Positions 36,421-47,887 of a stretch of 64,000 nt of DNA are shown here, piece after piece. Made by a program: the position numbers and the translations under genes. The notes under the pieces are model-generated. The model made no database searches, had not been told where the DNA came from, and was given only the letters and a program-made list of their open reading frames with translations. The DNA comes from Lineolata rhizophorae (lineage: Eukaryota > Ascomycota > Dothideomycetes > Lineolatales > Lineolataceae). Numbering within the stretch: the first letter of the stretch is position 1; every line of letters begins with the position of its first letter. Where the stretch lies: NCBI GenBank assembly GCA_010093515.1, contig MU001680.1, positions 138,318 through 202,317 of the forward strand, read 5' to 3'.

Positions 36421-37150
36421 TGCCTGCCCTGCCGCCTTTTCCTCGGCCAGCCGCCCCTTCCCGCCGCTCCGCTAAGCCGCTCCTGCCGCGCTCGCCGAGA
36501 GCGCCCGCACGACCCTACCGCATGTTACGGCCATATCGGACGCTTTCGCCTTCCCCTCCACCGCTTGCGCCCGCTTGCGACCTCTGCCGCCTTTCCAGCC
36601 TCGCCGTAAGCGGTCTCCCCAGCCTCCGAGGGGTTCCCTCCCGCGCTCTACCCGCCGATCGCTCCGAGGACGCTGGGTACCTTGCTTCTCTCGCCCTGCG
36701 CGCAAATAGCTGCAGCCGAGTGAGCGAGACCGCCCACCCAGTCCTGACCCGAACGCCCAGCCAGCCCTTCGCACCCTCGCCGCCCGGTGTGCGCGCCCAC
36801 CGAACAAACGACGACAGCCTCGTCGCTCGCCTCGCCCGCCTCGCCGTCCTCGCCGCCAGTCCTCCCTTCCTCGCATCTTCTCTGTCCGACTGACCTGTTG
36901 CGCCCGTTCGGCGGTGCCCGCCCGGCCTGTGGAACCACAAACGCCCCGCCAGCGCGAGTCACAGTCGCAGAAATATCCCTCGTGCGACTGCGGCGGTCCC
37001 GGCTTACCGCCGACCCACCGCCTGCACAACACCCTCCTCCCTGCCCCCTCCCTATCCTTCTCTATCCCTCCGTCTTAATCCCTTCCGAGGGCCTTTACGG
37101 CCGCGCTGCACCCTCGCCTCCTCCTCTCGCAAAGTCGAAGCGCAGCAGCC

Positions 37151-40100
37151 ATGGCCTCCTTCCAGGCCGTCAACACGACGCTCACGGTGCCCGAGCGAGT
37201 GCCGCCACCGGCGCGTCACGGCGACGATACCAACACGACACCCACGACGCCGCGACCGCCGAAGTTCGTATTCCCGCCGGTGCCGTCGGCGGAGAATGGC
37301 GGAGGGGTGCTGCAGGATGGTCGGAACGACGACGCGGCCGCCAAGACGCCGACGCGGGACAGCTTCCACGGCGGGAACAGCAGCAGTAGTAGCGGAAACG
37401 GTGGAATGAGCGGTCAGCGCCCGCTTCCGAACGCGCAGCAGTACGGCAGCAATGGGAACGGGAGCGTCGGCGCTAATCAGAGCGACGGCAAGGACGAGTC
37501 GCAGGACCAGAAGTCGAAGCCGCCGAGCAGAAAAGGCCCGTTGAACAGAGAGAGCTCGCACCGGTCGACGAAGAGCGTGGATTCGGTAGATGTAACCATG
37601 GGTGACGGGGACGACGACGGCCAAGACGGCGGATCCGACAACGAGAGCGTCACGAGCGACTCGAATCGGCCGTCGAAGAAGAAGAAAGGGCAGCGGTTTT
37701 ACTGCACCGACTTCCCGCCCTGCCAGCTCAGTTTTACCAGGAGCGAGCACTTGGCAAGACACATTAGGTTCGTCTATGATTTGTCCAAATTGATTGGACA
37801 GTAGCTCCCGACATGGCGCATTTTGTGTTTCTTGGCGTCGCATTGCTAACGCCCTGATTTGTACAGGAAACATACCGGCGAACGACCGTTCCAATGCCAT
37901 TGCTCGCGCCGCTTTTCGCGCCTCGACAATCTGCGTCAGCATGCTCAAACCGTGCACGTAAACGAGGACATCCCCGGCGACTCCCTAGCCGCTACTAGCA
38001 CGCGGTTTCAGCGTCAAATACGTACCGAGAGGGTGAGGTCCGCTCACAGTCGGACCAGGTCGTCCACGTTGGGAAGTTCGGGTAGCCATAGTAGAGGCCA
38101 TAGCAGGAACGTATCCGCATCGAGCATCACATCCACCACTTCGAGCATCAGCAGAGACGATAGTCGTAGACGACCCCCGCCGCTGGCGATGGCTAGCGAC
38201 GGTTCTGCTAGGGCACGGCTCAGCATCGAGAGCTTCGCCGGCCCGTACCTTGGAGGAAGTCCGGGCCCGATCATAACGGGTTACAGCGGACAGCCCAGCG
38301 GAGTGAGCACGCCCACTTCGGCGACATTTTCGACGGGGAACGGAAGTCCCAGGTTTTCGTCCGGTCTTCAGTCCCCCATTTCTATGTCTCGAAACCCCGC
38401 GGGGTGGGAGAGTCGCACGCCGGGCCGCAGACTGTCGGTACCGTCTAGCGCGAATCCCTTTAACTCGCCGCAGGGTAGCGCGACGTACCCTCCGCCGCCA
38501 TATATGAGTCCCCTGCCATCGTCAACGTCTTCAAATTTCTCGCCGAGCAACAATGGTAGCCTCTTCACTAGCCCGACGAGTTCGGCTTTCCCTGAAGGGC
38601 GTCGCGATTCCGCCGCGGAAGACTGGCGAAGGAGAACGTGGCATCCGGGGTCTTACACCTCTATTGCGGGGCCTAGGCCAGCGACTAGTGGGCTGGGCTT
38701 CTATCAGACTCCGGATGCGCCTCAACCGTCATTTACAGCTCAACCGGCCGCGAGCCAGCAAGTGACGCGCCTGCCCGGAATCGAGAGCTTCGATCACGCC
38801 CCGCCTCAACCTTCGCTCCCGCGTCGCGAGCCTAGCCCAATGCAGGTCGACTCCCCGTCGCGGCCGCCCGTTTACGCCGGGCCTGATGCGAACGTGGGTC
38901 CCGAAGATCGCCGCGGTCACGCTTCGTGGGATATGTCGCTGCACAAAGGCTTGACCAAGCTAGATATCACTAACACGACGCCGCCACGAGAACGACCGGG
39001 CTGGCTCGCGGATCCGCCGCCCCCTTCTCAACGCCCTCCTCAAGCCGGGAGGCCGCTCACGGCACCGCATACAGGGTTCGTCGCTCAGCAGCAGCAGTCG
39101 TCTCAGGCGCCGCCCCCGTTGCCGATGCATCAACATCAACAAGAGCAGCATCGCATGCAGCATTCCCAACAGCAGCAACCCCAACAACAACAACAACAAC
39201 AACAGCCACAGCCACATCAGCAGCCCATTGCACCGATGCCGGCCGAGGGCTTCGCAAGACGCTCCGACGAGCCTCCGGCTACTCCGAAGAGACACAAACG
39301 TCAGGCTTGGTACAATGGCCCTCTGACCCCGCAACAGCAACAGCACCAGCCGCCCCAGCATCAGTCACAACCTCCGCCCCTGCAACAGCAGCAGCAGCAG
39401 CAACAGCAGCAACAGCAGCAACAACAGCAGCAGCCCGTCTACCACCATTCCATCGCGGTTCAGCACCCGCAGCAACACCCCCATCAACACCACCACTACG
39501 CCGCGGCCGCGCAGCGCACGTCGCCCGAGGACTCCTCCTCGTCCGAGGGGGTTCCAACGCCGTCGACATCCATGGTTGAGTTCCACCCGGCCATCGTGCA
39601 CGCCAACGGCGTGGTCGAGGCGCATCCGCAGGGCGTCGTGACCGGCGGCGGCGGCGGCTTCGGCGGCATTGAGGATGGCGGGCAGCACAAGTTTGCCGTA
39701 GCTCCCGCGGCCCCGCCCGGACAGCAGCAGCCCTCGCCGCACGCTCAGCAGCAGCAAGGAGGCGTTGGTGGTGGGCCACTGCAGCAGCAGCAGCAGCAGC
39801 AGCAGGGTCACCCTGGTTATCCGGGGCAGCCGCACCATATGCCAGTGCAACCCCCGACGGCCATGCAGGGACCCGGTCCAGGGCCGATGCAGCACCAGGG
39901 GACGCAGCCGCCGCAACAGCACCAGCAGCAACAACAGCACCAGCAGCAACAACAGCTCCAGCAGCAACAACAGCTCCAGCAGCAACAACAGCTCCAGCAG
40001 CAACAACAGCACCAGCCACAACGATTCAGCATGGGCATTCGGATAGGGCCGCCAGAGAGGGGCCCGCAGCCGATGGGATTCACGCACGGGCCGCCGCCGC

Positions 40101-40240
40101 AGACGCCGCCGAACATTGCGTCGCAGCATAACGGCGGAATGCATGTTGGCGGCGAGGATAGGGGCAGCGATATGAGGAGGCTGGAGGCGCTGGTGGCGGT
40201 GGCGACAAGGGAGGAGCAGGCTGTTCATGCGCATCCGTGA
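37151..40240 (+). CDS. C2H2 zinc-finger transcription factor with polyglutamine tracts
   Basis: Predicted nuclear DNA-binding regulator of 996 residues; targets unknown. Exons 37151-37767 and 37867-40240 flank a 99-bp intron that splits an Arg codon between the two fingers. Finger 1 has C-x5-C-x12-H-x3-H ([20 protein letters not shown]). The linker is HTGERP. Finger 2 is C-x1-C-x12-H-x4-H ([20 protein letters not shown]), about residues 187-240. A lysine cluster (KKKKG) just before finger 1 may be a nuclear signal. The N terminus is Ser/Asn/Gly-rich. After the fingers come an Arg/Ser-rich region, then Pro/Ser, then Gln-rich segments with runs of up to about 18 Gln (39384-39435) and further runs at 39781-39806 and 39917-40020. 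Fingers of this type occur in yeast Rgm1/Usv1-like proteins, but I do not assign orthology. The very long upstream region suggests complex control. Confidence 0.93.
39384..39435 (+). repeat. CAG/CAA tract encoding polyglutamine
   Basis: Mixed CAG and CAA codons giving about 17-18 consecutive Gln in the C2H2 factor. The mixture of codons should make it more stable than pure CAG. Confidence 0.85.
39917..40010 (+). repeat. 18-bp minisatellite inside the C2H2 coding region
   Basis: Five units of 18 bp (CAG-CAC/CTC-CAG-CAG-CAA-CAA) plus a partial sixth. Units 1-2 carry CAC, units 3-5 carry CTC, encoding Q-H/L-QQQQ hexamers. The unit length keeps the frame, so copy-number change would alter protein length only. 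Confidence 0.85.
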
Positions 40241-43051
40241 AGGGAAGGAGCGATGACTTTGCTGGTGTGATGCTAGGTGCTTCTGGGGGAACGCGGGCGG
40301 AGTGTCACACATGGTGCCAACATGGCTTGGTTTTGGGCTCGTTGGAACCCGTCAGAGGCAGCAAAAGTGCCCTAGGGTTGGTGATGTCGACTGGCAGTGA
40401 CTCTTCCGGGAACCAGGATTCGGTATCACTACGAGGAGCCCGCCGTCCCGGGGAGCGTACCTAGCGGCGCAGAGCATACACCCTACCCATCCGCCATACC
40501 TGGACTATGTTTTCCTATTCATACACCTTTGGCGGCGTTGCTATGCTTCTTCCTTTATCTATCTTTATTTCTCTTCAGGCTCGTCCCTTCCCTTTTTCGC
40601 CTTCGTCCGACATATTTTCGGACATGACGACCCGAAACGAAACATACCTTGAGACTCCAACGACTGTTAACGAATTTCCTAGAGTTTATATGTTTCTTTT
40701 TTTTTTACTATTGTTTGTTTTGCCTTGATGCTTTTAAGTGTTTTGCAACGCGGACGATATCCACGCTCTGTACAAGCGGTCGGTTGTTGTTTCATGCTTT
40801 TTTCCTTCGGGCTTTTTTTTATCTTTGGGTTTTATTGTTTGGTGCAGTCTTTTTGCTTTTGCCTTGGTCTTTATTCACGCTCGCCGAGCATACTAGGATT
40901 TTAAATGACGTGGGTCAGATATACGCATGGACATGGCTTTCTCTTTAGTCCCCACTTTCCCGTCCCATTTGTCCTCTTTCTTGGACCTTTTCTTTTTCTT
41001 TTTTTTCATTTGTTTCATATTTCCTACTTTCCTCTTACATCGGTGCGCATTATGATACCCATCGATCGGATCACACTCTCCGCTGCCCGGGATTATCTCT
41101 TCCCTCGGAAAGGGTGAGAGAGACGGGACAGCTAGGTACTACGGCTACGAATGATGCTGGCGAGCAACCACGGCAGGCGGCCGGCGAAGCCCCGCCCCTT
41201 CTTCTTTGCCCGTACTTGGAGGTCATGGATGGGTGGAGGTTAGGATTTCGGAGTTACGAAGGGAAGGGAGGCAACGGAATGGGAAGGAAAGGGGCATCTC
41301 TAGCTGCTGCTGATTTGTTTTGTTAGCTTTTCTTTTGTCTTCCTATTTTTCTTCCTTTCTGTATTGGCCTTTTCTTTTGCTGGTATTGCTTTATGTTCTT
41401 TTCACTGGTTGGTACCTTTTAGGGTCTGATTTGTCTTCAAGGACTTTGGTGTTGCTTTACACTTTTCCGTCTCACATCTTTGTTTGACATGACATTAGCG
41501 CAGGCCATTCACTGCTTCTCCTTTCCTCTACGGCCCGGCGGTCAACGAACGGGCCGGATGACGATCGTTTTCTCTTGACCAATTGTATGTGTGAAATGGA
41601 CTGATTCTCTCATTGATCGAACGATTCATGGATTTGACACGGAATGAACATCGCCTATGCTATGGCCAGATTTAATTTTTCTTTGGTTACTAGGGACCTC
41701 ACGTGTGGATGATTCGCATTTTCATCAGAGGAGGCGAGATGAGGCGACAAAGCCAAAGGGGACGGTCTCGGAGAGAGCACTTGGGTTCTGCGAGCGCACA
41801 CCTTGCCCTTTTTGCATTCAGTTGGCTTAGTAGGGTATACATCTAGGCTTGAACGAGCTGCGTATCGCGGTTGGGATGAATGAGCGGGGGAGGCGTGACG
41901 GTTAGTAATGTGCGTGATGCGTTAGGATGGAAGGAAAGGTGGTGAGGTTAACGTGGTGGACGCTTTAGTCTCTTTCTTTCTTTTTCTTTCCCCTCTTCAT
42001 TCTGTTTGTTTTTTGGGGGTGCTTTTGGGACCTTGGCGGACTAATTTTGGTTCCTTGAGAAGCTTGTCTCATTGCCTGCGGAGGTGGGTGGGAAGTGCGG
42101 GGGGGGCCCGGTTGCGATGGTGCTACTCGTCGAGTGGCGGACTGCAGGGCTGGAGATAATATATACACAATACTCAGCACGCATCACGTATATACTTTTT
42201 TATCGCTAGTACGGATTCCTTCGTCTAGGTCAACCTGGGCGCTCTGCAGCCTTGCCGCCTCGGAGCCTGGCTGTCCTCGAGAGATTTACGAAGGTACAGG
42301 GGCACCGCCATGCGTGAATGCGTACGTCGTAGACGTATAACACTTCCGTCCGTGAGGCTCGGAGATCAGAGCCTGTTTGCATGCGGGAGACTCGGTGACT
42401 GTGCTTAGTGGTGCTTGTTTGTGTGTGCGTCGGAAATAGGGTTGTTCACAATAAGAGGCGCGCTTCGGCTGGGCTCTCTACAAGGTTGGGTTGGGAACTT
42501 CTTGGCTTGGGGCCTTGCGCTTCCTCCCTACTTTCGCGGTGCTTGCGTTAGGGAGTTGAGGCTATGGCGTAAACAGAGGTACATTCACTAATGTCATACA
42601 GTATAATGAATGGGGTCTTCGTAGCTTGGAGAGTGAGCATGCCGGCAATATATAGAGGACTCTGGACTAAAATGCTTACAATTTGTGGGTTCGTAGGCCT
42701 ACACTTCGGATTTTGCTGCAGCCCTGAGTAAGAGGTAGTGTTTTGTACTAGGCGGAGAATCTCGAGATATATCTACTTCTCAAAGAGGAAAATTGAAGAG
42801 GGAATTGAAGAGGGGAACGCGACTGGACAATCCGCAGAGAATACGGCTCGATCGGTCTGAATTGTCTCATCGTGCCTTTATGGAGAGCATGGCGGTCCCG
42901 TGTCTCCAGCGCGCAAAACTGTCGAGCGAGTAAAGCATATATTCAAGTGCGTCACATAAGAGGACGAAGAGCGCCGCCGCGGAAGACAGACCCACACGCG
43001 CTCCTAGCCGGGCTCCCAAACATTCACCCGCAACCCCCTCCAACGCCATCC
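40241..43051. other. Convergent intergenic region between the C2H2 factor and the monooxygenase
   Basis: About 2.8 kb between two 3' ends. It is T-rich on the plus strand from 40500 to 42050 with many TTTCTTTT runs, and short frames show no domains. It is probably long 3' UTRs plus spacer. No gene seen. Confidence 0.55.
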
Positions 43052-45255
43052 TCACCTCTCCTCCTCCTTCTTTCCCTTCTCCTTCTCCTCCCTCGGATTC
43101 CCGCCCCGCTGCATGATAGGCGACTCCGCCATGCGCTTCCAATCGTGCAGCATCTGCGTGTTCTCCCACGACGTGCGCACCTCGTCGCCGGCGCGGTCCA
43201 CCATCTCGGCCATGTAGGCGGCGACAGCGTCGGCGGCGGCGGCGGCGGCGGCGGCGCTTGTCTCGCTCGCCTTGGCAGCGGCCGTCAGCTTCTTGACCAG
43301 GCTGGTTGCGTCGGCGATGCCGTGGTTCATGCCTTGGCCGCGCTCTGTCGGACGTGAGAGGGAGGGTTGATCGGTTAGTCAATGGCGTGCGGTGCACGAC
43401 CGGCGAAACGAATGGTAACGACAACGACGAAATATAGAACATACGGAACGTCATCGGGTGCGCCGCATCCCCCGCGAGCAGCACGCGTCCGCCCTTGGTG
43501 TCCCACGGCCTCGGCTCCCAGTAGCTCATGCTGTTCGCGTAGAGCTTGGTGCCCTCGGGGATCCACAGATTGGCGGAGCGGAAGGGCTCGCCGAAGGTGG
43601 CGGCGCGCGCCTTCTGGTTCGCCAGCGAGGCCACGTCGGCGGGCATCTCGCCGTCGCGCCGCCGCCACGTCGTCTGCAGTTGGAAGGTCCAGGTGGCTGG
43701 GTCGGTCGGGTCGGGGACGTCTTGGACTAAGGGTTTTGGATGTGGCCGTTAGTCAACGGGGACCTAGGGGAGAGGGTGCGGAGTTTGGAGATTTACTGGC
43801 AGGTGAAGACTCGGGGCCGTCGGATTCGGAGGGTTTATGAAGTGGGAACGAAGACGATGTGATAGGACAGGGGAAGTAGAATCGGAGGGAAAAGAACAGG
43901 GAGGAGAAGGAGCTAGTTAGAGATGCTACGCACTCGAAATCCATAGCCAATACCCATCCGGATGGATGCCCATGGTCATGATTGGATGACACTGGCGCAC
44001 GAACAGCGCCTTCTCGGTATCGCCGTAGCATACGTGCAGGTTGAGCGCCGAGTAAGGCGCCGGCTGGGCACGCGCCTCATCCGGGCCGAAGATGGAGGTG
44101 CGTACCAGCGACTGGGCGCCGTCGGCGCCGACCAGCAGCGTGCCCGTGGCTGAGGTGCCGTCTTCGAAGGCGACGGCCACAGTAACGCCGTCATCACTAT
44201 AGGATACGTCCTTGAACTGTTTGCCGTACTGGGGGAGGAGGGAGGTTAGCGGGCAGTCAATGAAAATTAGAGCGGCATTGTGTCACCACGAAACCATGGT
44301 GGTCGGTACTATCATCAACACCACATCCATACAGGAGTACGGAGCACATAACCATAAACTCTGCCCCCTTCCCAGATTTCTCCTCCCTAGAAATCCGAAA
44401 ACGCATAAAGTCCCCTAAAGTAATAGACACTCACGTACCTGGACGTCAATCCCCTGCGCACAAAACGTCCGGAACCGGCGCCGCGAGACGCGGTACATGC
44501 GCAGCAGCGGGACGTTCTTCAGTAGCTCACCGGTGGCACCGTTGAGCGTGGGTAGGACGCCCGGGTCCGGCGGCTCAAAGTTGGGATCGTTGGCGGCCTC
44601 ATGTACGCGCGCGAAGAGATCGGCTGGCAGGCAGTCGGCTAATAGGGGTAGGCCCCATTGCACCGACATGCCCCATTCGCGCGAACGGTAGTGCGTGGCG
44701 GAGGGCTCCGACTCGAAGACGGTGCATGCGATGCCGTTCTGTTTGGTGCGCGGAGGGGGATAAGCGGAGCCTACGGTCAATGATGCTGGGTTGCGTTGGA
44801 GGCGGCTAAGCGCGAACACCCTGGGATTTGAATGGCTGTGTGCGAGATGGGCATGTCGGAGATGTGGAGTTCACTCGACATTGACGGTGAAGGTGACAAG
44901 CGAGGAGGAAAACGGACTATTAAACAAAGAAAGAACAGAAAAATAGGAAAGTAAAGGGACCAGGTGGGGGATACACGGATCTTCAAGTTTCAGGCAACTC
45001 GATCCGAATGCCATTGCAATCTTGTTAGGAAAGCCATTGCGGCGCAAAGTTATGTACTCGCCTTTTTCAAACCCTGCGCGATAAGCAAGCCCGTGATGCC
45101 TGAGCAGGACCCGGCTAGAGTTAGCGGTGTTCTCTGCGAGGCTTCGGCTGAAGGAGTCTGCGATTGGGCGCCGACCAGGCCCGGCGAATCCATCCCAGCC
45201 GGTTCGCTTCCTTTCACTCACCGGCTCCGACGACCAGGACGTGCATCGCCGCCAT
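43052..45255 (-). CDS. FAD-dependent monooxygenase (PHBH/FAD_binding_3 family)
   Basis: Predicted flavoprotein hydroxylase or epoxidase of 413 residues using NAD(P)H and oxygen; substrate unknown. Exons in transcript order: 45222-45255, 45062-45099, 44439-44738, 43934-44228, 43445-43726, 43052-43344. Phases fit throughout. Exons 1-2 build the Rossmann motif VVGAGITGLLIAQGLKK, which continues as NGIACTVFE from exon 3. The DG motif is LVGADGAQSLVR (exon 4) and the FAD-binding GD motif is RVLLAGDAAHPM (exon 5), then QRGQGMNHGIADA. Intron 2 (323 bp) begins GC rather than GT. Exon 6 has an Ala run encoded by GCC repeats (43230-43256) and ends in a Lys/Glu-rich tail. Exon 2 is only 38 nt and easily missed. 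It lies head to head with a methyltransferase, which suggests but does not prove shared metabolism. Confidence 0.92.
44739..45061 (-). other. GC-AG intron of the FAD monooxygenase
   Basis: Donor AAAAAG|GCGAGT and acceptor ACAG|AACGGC. This join gives the expected GLKKNGIACTVFE across the FAD-binding helix and second strand in phase 0. A GT donor three bases further (GCGA|GTACAT) does not keep the frame with that acceptor. The last part of the intron is open in frame with exon 3 (to 44819), which may mislead gene predictors. Confidence 0.75.
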
Positions 45256-46305
45256 GATGGACGGCTGCTCGTCTGAGAGTCGCACCGCCTTGCAACCAGC
45301 CCGCCAACTCCAGAAAGTCGCACACCGGAATGACGTGCACCTCCGTAGACACCGCCACCAAAACACTCTCTGCTTTCTTTTGCAATCGCAATGGCTGCCT
45401 GTAGCGTCCGAAAGGCGATGATCGAGCTGCTAATATCAGATGGACAAGGCGTGCAACCAGCGGCGAGGGGAAACCGAAAAGACGAACAATCCCATTTCAT
45501 CCCATGTCGTGCGTCCCATCCATGCGGGGCGGAGCGCCGTGTCCGCCCCATAAATACTTGCGGAGCAGCTTGACCAGGGGCGTGCAAACGGCGTGCATCG
45601 CTCGGCCACCAAGTTCTACCTAGGTCTACCTATACTAAGGTAGGAGCCGCGGGAGCTAGCCCCTCATCCGCGTCCACCGCTAGCGTAGGCCCAACTTGAC
45701 ATTATCACCGTCTCCCGCTCGGTCCATACATACCTGCATACCCGGCCTGCTGCAGTATGTGCGCCGTGAGTGGTTGGAGCCCACGGGCAGCAGCTAGCCA
45801 GACCATCAGTGGAGCAAGGTGGGGCAGGAGAACCGCCACCTGCCGCATCGAAGCGAACGCCTCGAGCTGCCGGGAGCGCAGTAGCACGCACACAGTCGTG
45901 GATATGCAGCGCCCGATGGCGCATGCGGCCGTGCGAACAAGCAATATGCGCAAAGGCCCCCAACCTTGCAGGGCCGGCCCGCCAACCTGCGGTGACGCTA
46001 GCTGCGCGCGCTCGTTACCACGCCGGTGCCGGCACGCATTGGACGCGCGGAGTAGGTGGGAGGGCGAGAAGCGAGGAGCCAGAAGCAAGAAGCTCGAGGC
46101 ACGGACGTGGGGTGTGGCACTGCGGTACACTAGTAGAAAAAGAGGCGGGGTTGCCGTTGCGGATGTCCGCGGGTGCATAAAGGTGGAAGAAGAGCTTGAG
46201 TCTTCACCGTGAGATCTACTCTCGCGTCCTTGATCTGTTTGTGTCCGTGTCCATGTCCGCGTCCGTGTTCGTGTTTCGAGGACTCCGACGAAACACACGA
46301 ACGTC
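45256..46305. promoter_or_regulatory. Divergent promoter region monooxygenase/methyltransferase
   Basis: 1050 bp between two start codons facing away from each other. It holds TACCTAGGT at 45617-45625 followed by CTACCTA and AAGGTAGG, i.e. several copies of a CCTA/TAGG theme within 40 bp. Such a cluster could be a binding site shared by both genes (inference). Confidence 0.5.
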
Positions 46306-47887
46306 ATGGCGACGGAGGAGCAGCAGCCGGCGATCGAAGTCGATGTGAGTTGAGTCCTTCAGTCGGACGAGACAAGGACTGGAGTCGCCAAGCCGAATCG
46401 CGATGCCGACAGGAGTCGCTCTGCCAAGCCTTCCCCCAGCCTTTCCCAGCTGCGCTCCACCAGGTGCCCATCTTTGCTAATATTAAGTCGAATTGCGCCA
46501 CTGTAGACGAGTGAGGACGACTCGGCCTACGCCGAGTCAGAGTGAGTGCACCGCTGCCTATTCCAACATGTGTCGAGTCTTTCAAGTGCGCCGCTCTCAA
46601 GTGCCAGCATAACCTGCTCTAACGTCTCCGTGTCGGATGGGTAAACAGGCGAAGTTCCCTCACCTCGCTCGCGTCCGAAGTCACCAGAGGAGTCGTCGAA
46701 AATGGCCGACGATATCATTCCTTCGGAAACGCTGGTATGTCGGTCCGGTCCCAGATTACGGGAGCATCTTACGTGGGCGGAGATTTGAGCAACGCGGGCG
46801 ACGAGGTTACTTACCTATTGCTACCGTAGAATACGCCTTCCCGAACGACGATCGGGAGCTGGACCGGCTGGATATGCAGCACGCGATGCAGACGCTCCTG
46901 CTGGACAACAAGCTGTTCTGGGCGCCCATCGGCTCCGACGTGCAGCAGGTGCTCGATCTCGGCACCGGCACGGGCATCTGGGCTATCGACTTCGCCGAAA
47001 TGTTCCCGCAGGCTGAAGTAGGGCCAACCCCGACGGACTCCCGCGTCTCGAACACTGTCCCTTACATCACTAACACTTCATCCCTGCTAGGTCATCGGCA
47101 CTGACCTCAGCGCCATCCAGCCCTCATGGTAAGCCCAGTCAGGACCACAGCCATCCCAACTACCCAACTAACCCAACGCCCCTCCCTCTCCAGGGTGCCC
47201 CCCAACTGCCGCTTCCAAATCGACGACGCCGAGCAAGACTGGACCTTCAAGCCCGCCCAATTCGACTACATCCACAACCGCAACTTCGTCTGCTCGATCC
47301 GGGACTGGCCGCGGCTGATCCGGCAGTCCTTCTCCCACGTGCGCCCCGGCGGCTGGGTCGAGTGGCAGGAGAAGCACCCGTTGTTTCTCTCCGACGACGA
47401 TTCCCTGCCCGCCGACGGCGCGCTGGACACCTGGGGCCGCACCTTCTTCGACGCCGGCGTCACCTTCGGCACCTCGCCGTACTCGCCGCAGCACCTGGCG
47501 GACCAGATGCGCGAGGCGGGCTTCGTCGACGTGCGCGAGCACGTGCTCAAGCTGCCGGTGGGGCCGTGGCCCAAGGACAAGAGGCTCAAGCACGTGGGCA
47601 TGTTTGAGATGGTGAATATGGTCGAGGGCGTCGAGGCGCTGTCGATGCGGCTGTTTACGCGGGCGTTGGGGTGGAGTCCGGAGAGGGTGCAGTTGTTGTT
47701 GGAGAGGGTGCGCAAGGAGGCTAAGGATAGGAAGGTGCATTCGTATTATCATTTGTAAGTATTTTCCCTGCGAGTGGCAGCTGGGGCTGTTTGGTTGATT
47801 TCTTGAGAGCTTGATAAGCTGATGTGCTTGCTAAATAGTTATGTCGTGTTTGGGCGGAGGCCGGAATCGGCTGAGGCAGGAGACTAA
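46306..47887 (+). CDS. LaeA-like SAM-dependent methyltransferase
   Basis: Predicted class I methyltransferase of 331 residues; target unknown. Exons: 46306-46344, 46507-46541, 46649-46734, 46830-47017, 47091-47128, 47194-47754, 47839-47887. The introns are 162, 107, 95, 73, 65 and 84 bp and all phases agree. The protein begins MATEEQQPAIEVD with an acidic disordered start. It then has ENGRRYHSFGNAEYAFPND, the signature before the fold in this family. SAM motif I is VLDLGTGTGIWAIDFA (about residue 96), followed by EVIGTDLSAIQPSWVPPN, DDAEQDWTF and RPGGWVEWQE. It ends YVVFGRRPESAEAGD. The family includes the global regulator LaeA but also many paralogues, often in or near secondary-metabolite loci. 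Nothing here shows that this is LaeA itself. It is convergent with the kinesin gene. Confidence 0.93.

Larger units (their letters stand above)
29821..37150. other. 7.3-kb gene-free region upstream of the C2H2 factor
   Basis: No gene supported on either strand despite several GC-rich frames of 200-310 codons (for example 34741-35673, 34817-35572), which are Pro/Ala/Arg-rich, overlap one another and carry no domain. Contents seen: TACCTAGGTA palindrome (29879-29888), CCATCCATCC runs near 31022 and 32000, TACTCCGTA (32840-32848), T-run near 32560, GGGAT arrays (33109-33131, 33684-33706), 10-bp CCCAGCCCCG repeats (33601-33630), GCTG and GCTT runs, and a pyrimidine-rich tract from about 36150. 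The last part is probably a long promoter and 5' leader. Confidence 0.5.

Noticed and set aside
39365-40312. 315-codon minus-strand Leu-rich frame
   Set aside because: It is the complement of the CAG/CAA glutamine tracts of the C2H2 gene (CTG/TTG reads Leu), so an artefact.
44415-44819. Alternative monooxygenase N terminus starting MFALSRLQRN
   Set aside because: It lacks the GxGxxG motif; the spliced model from 45255 supplies VVGAGITG in phase, so this frame is retained intron sequence.
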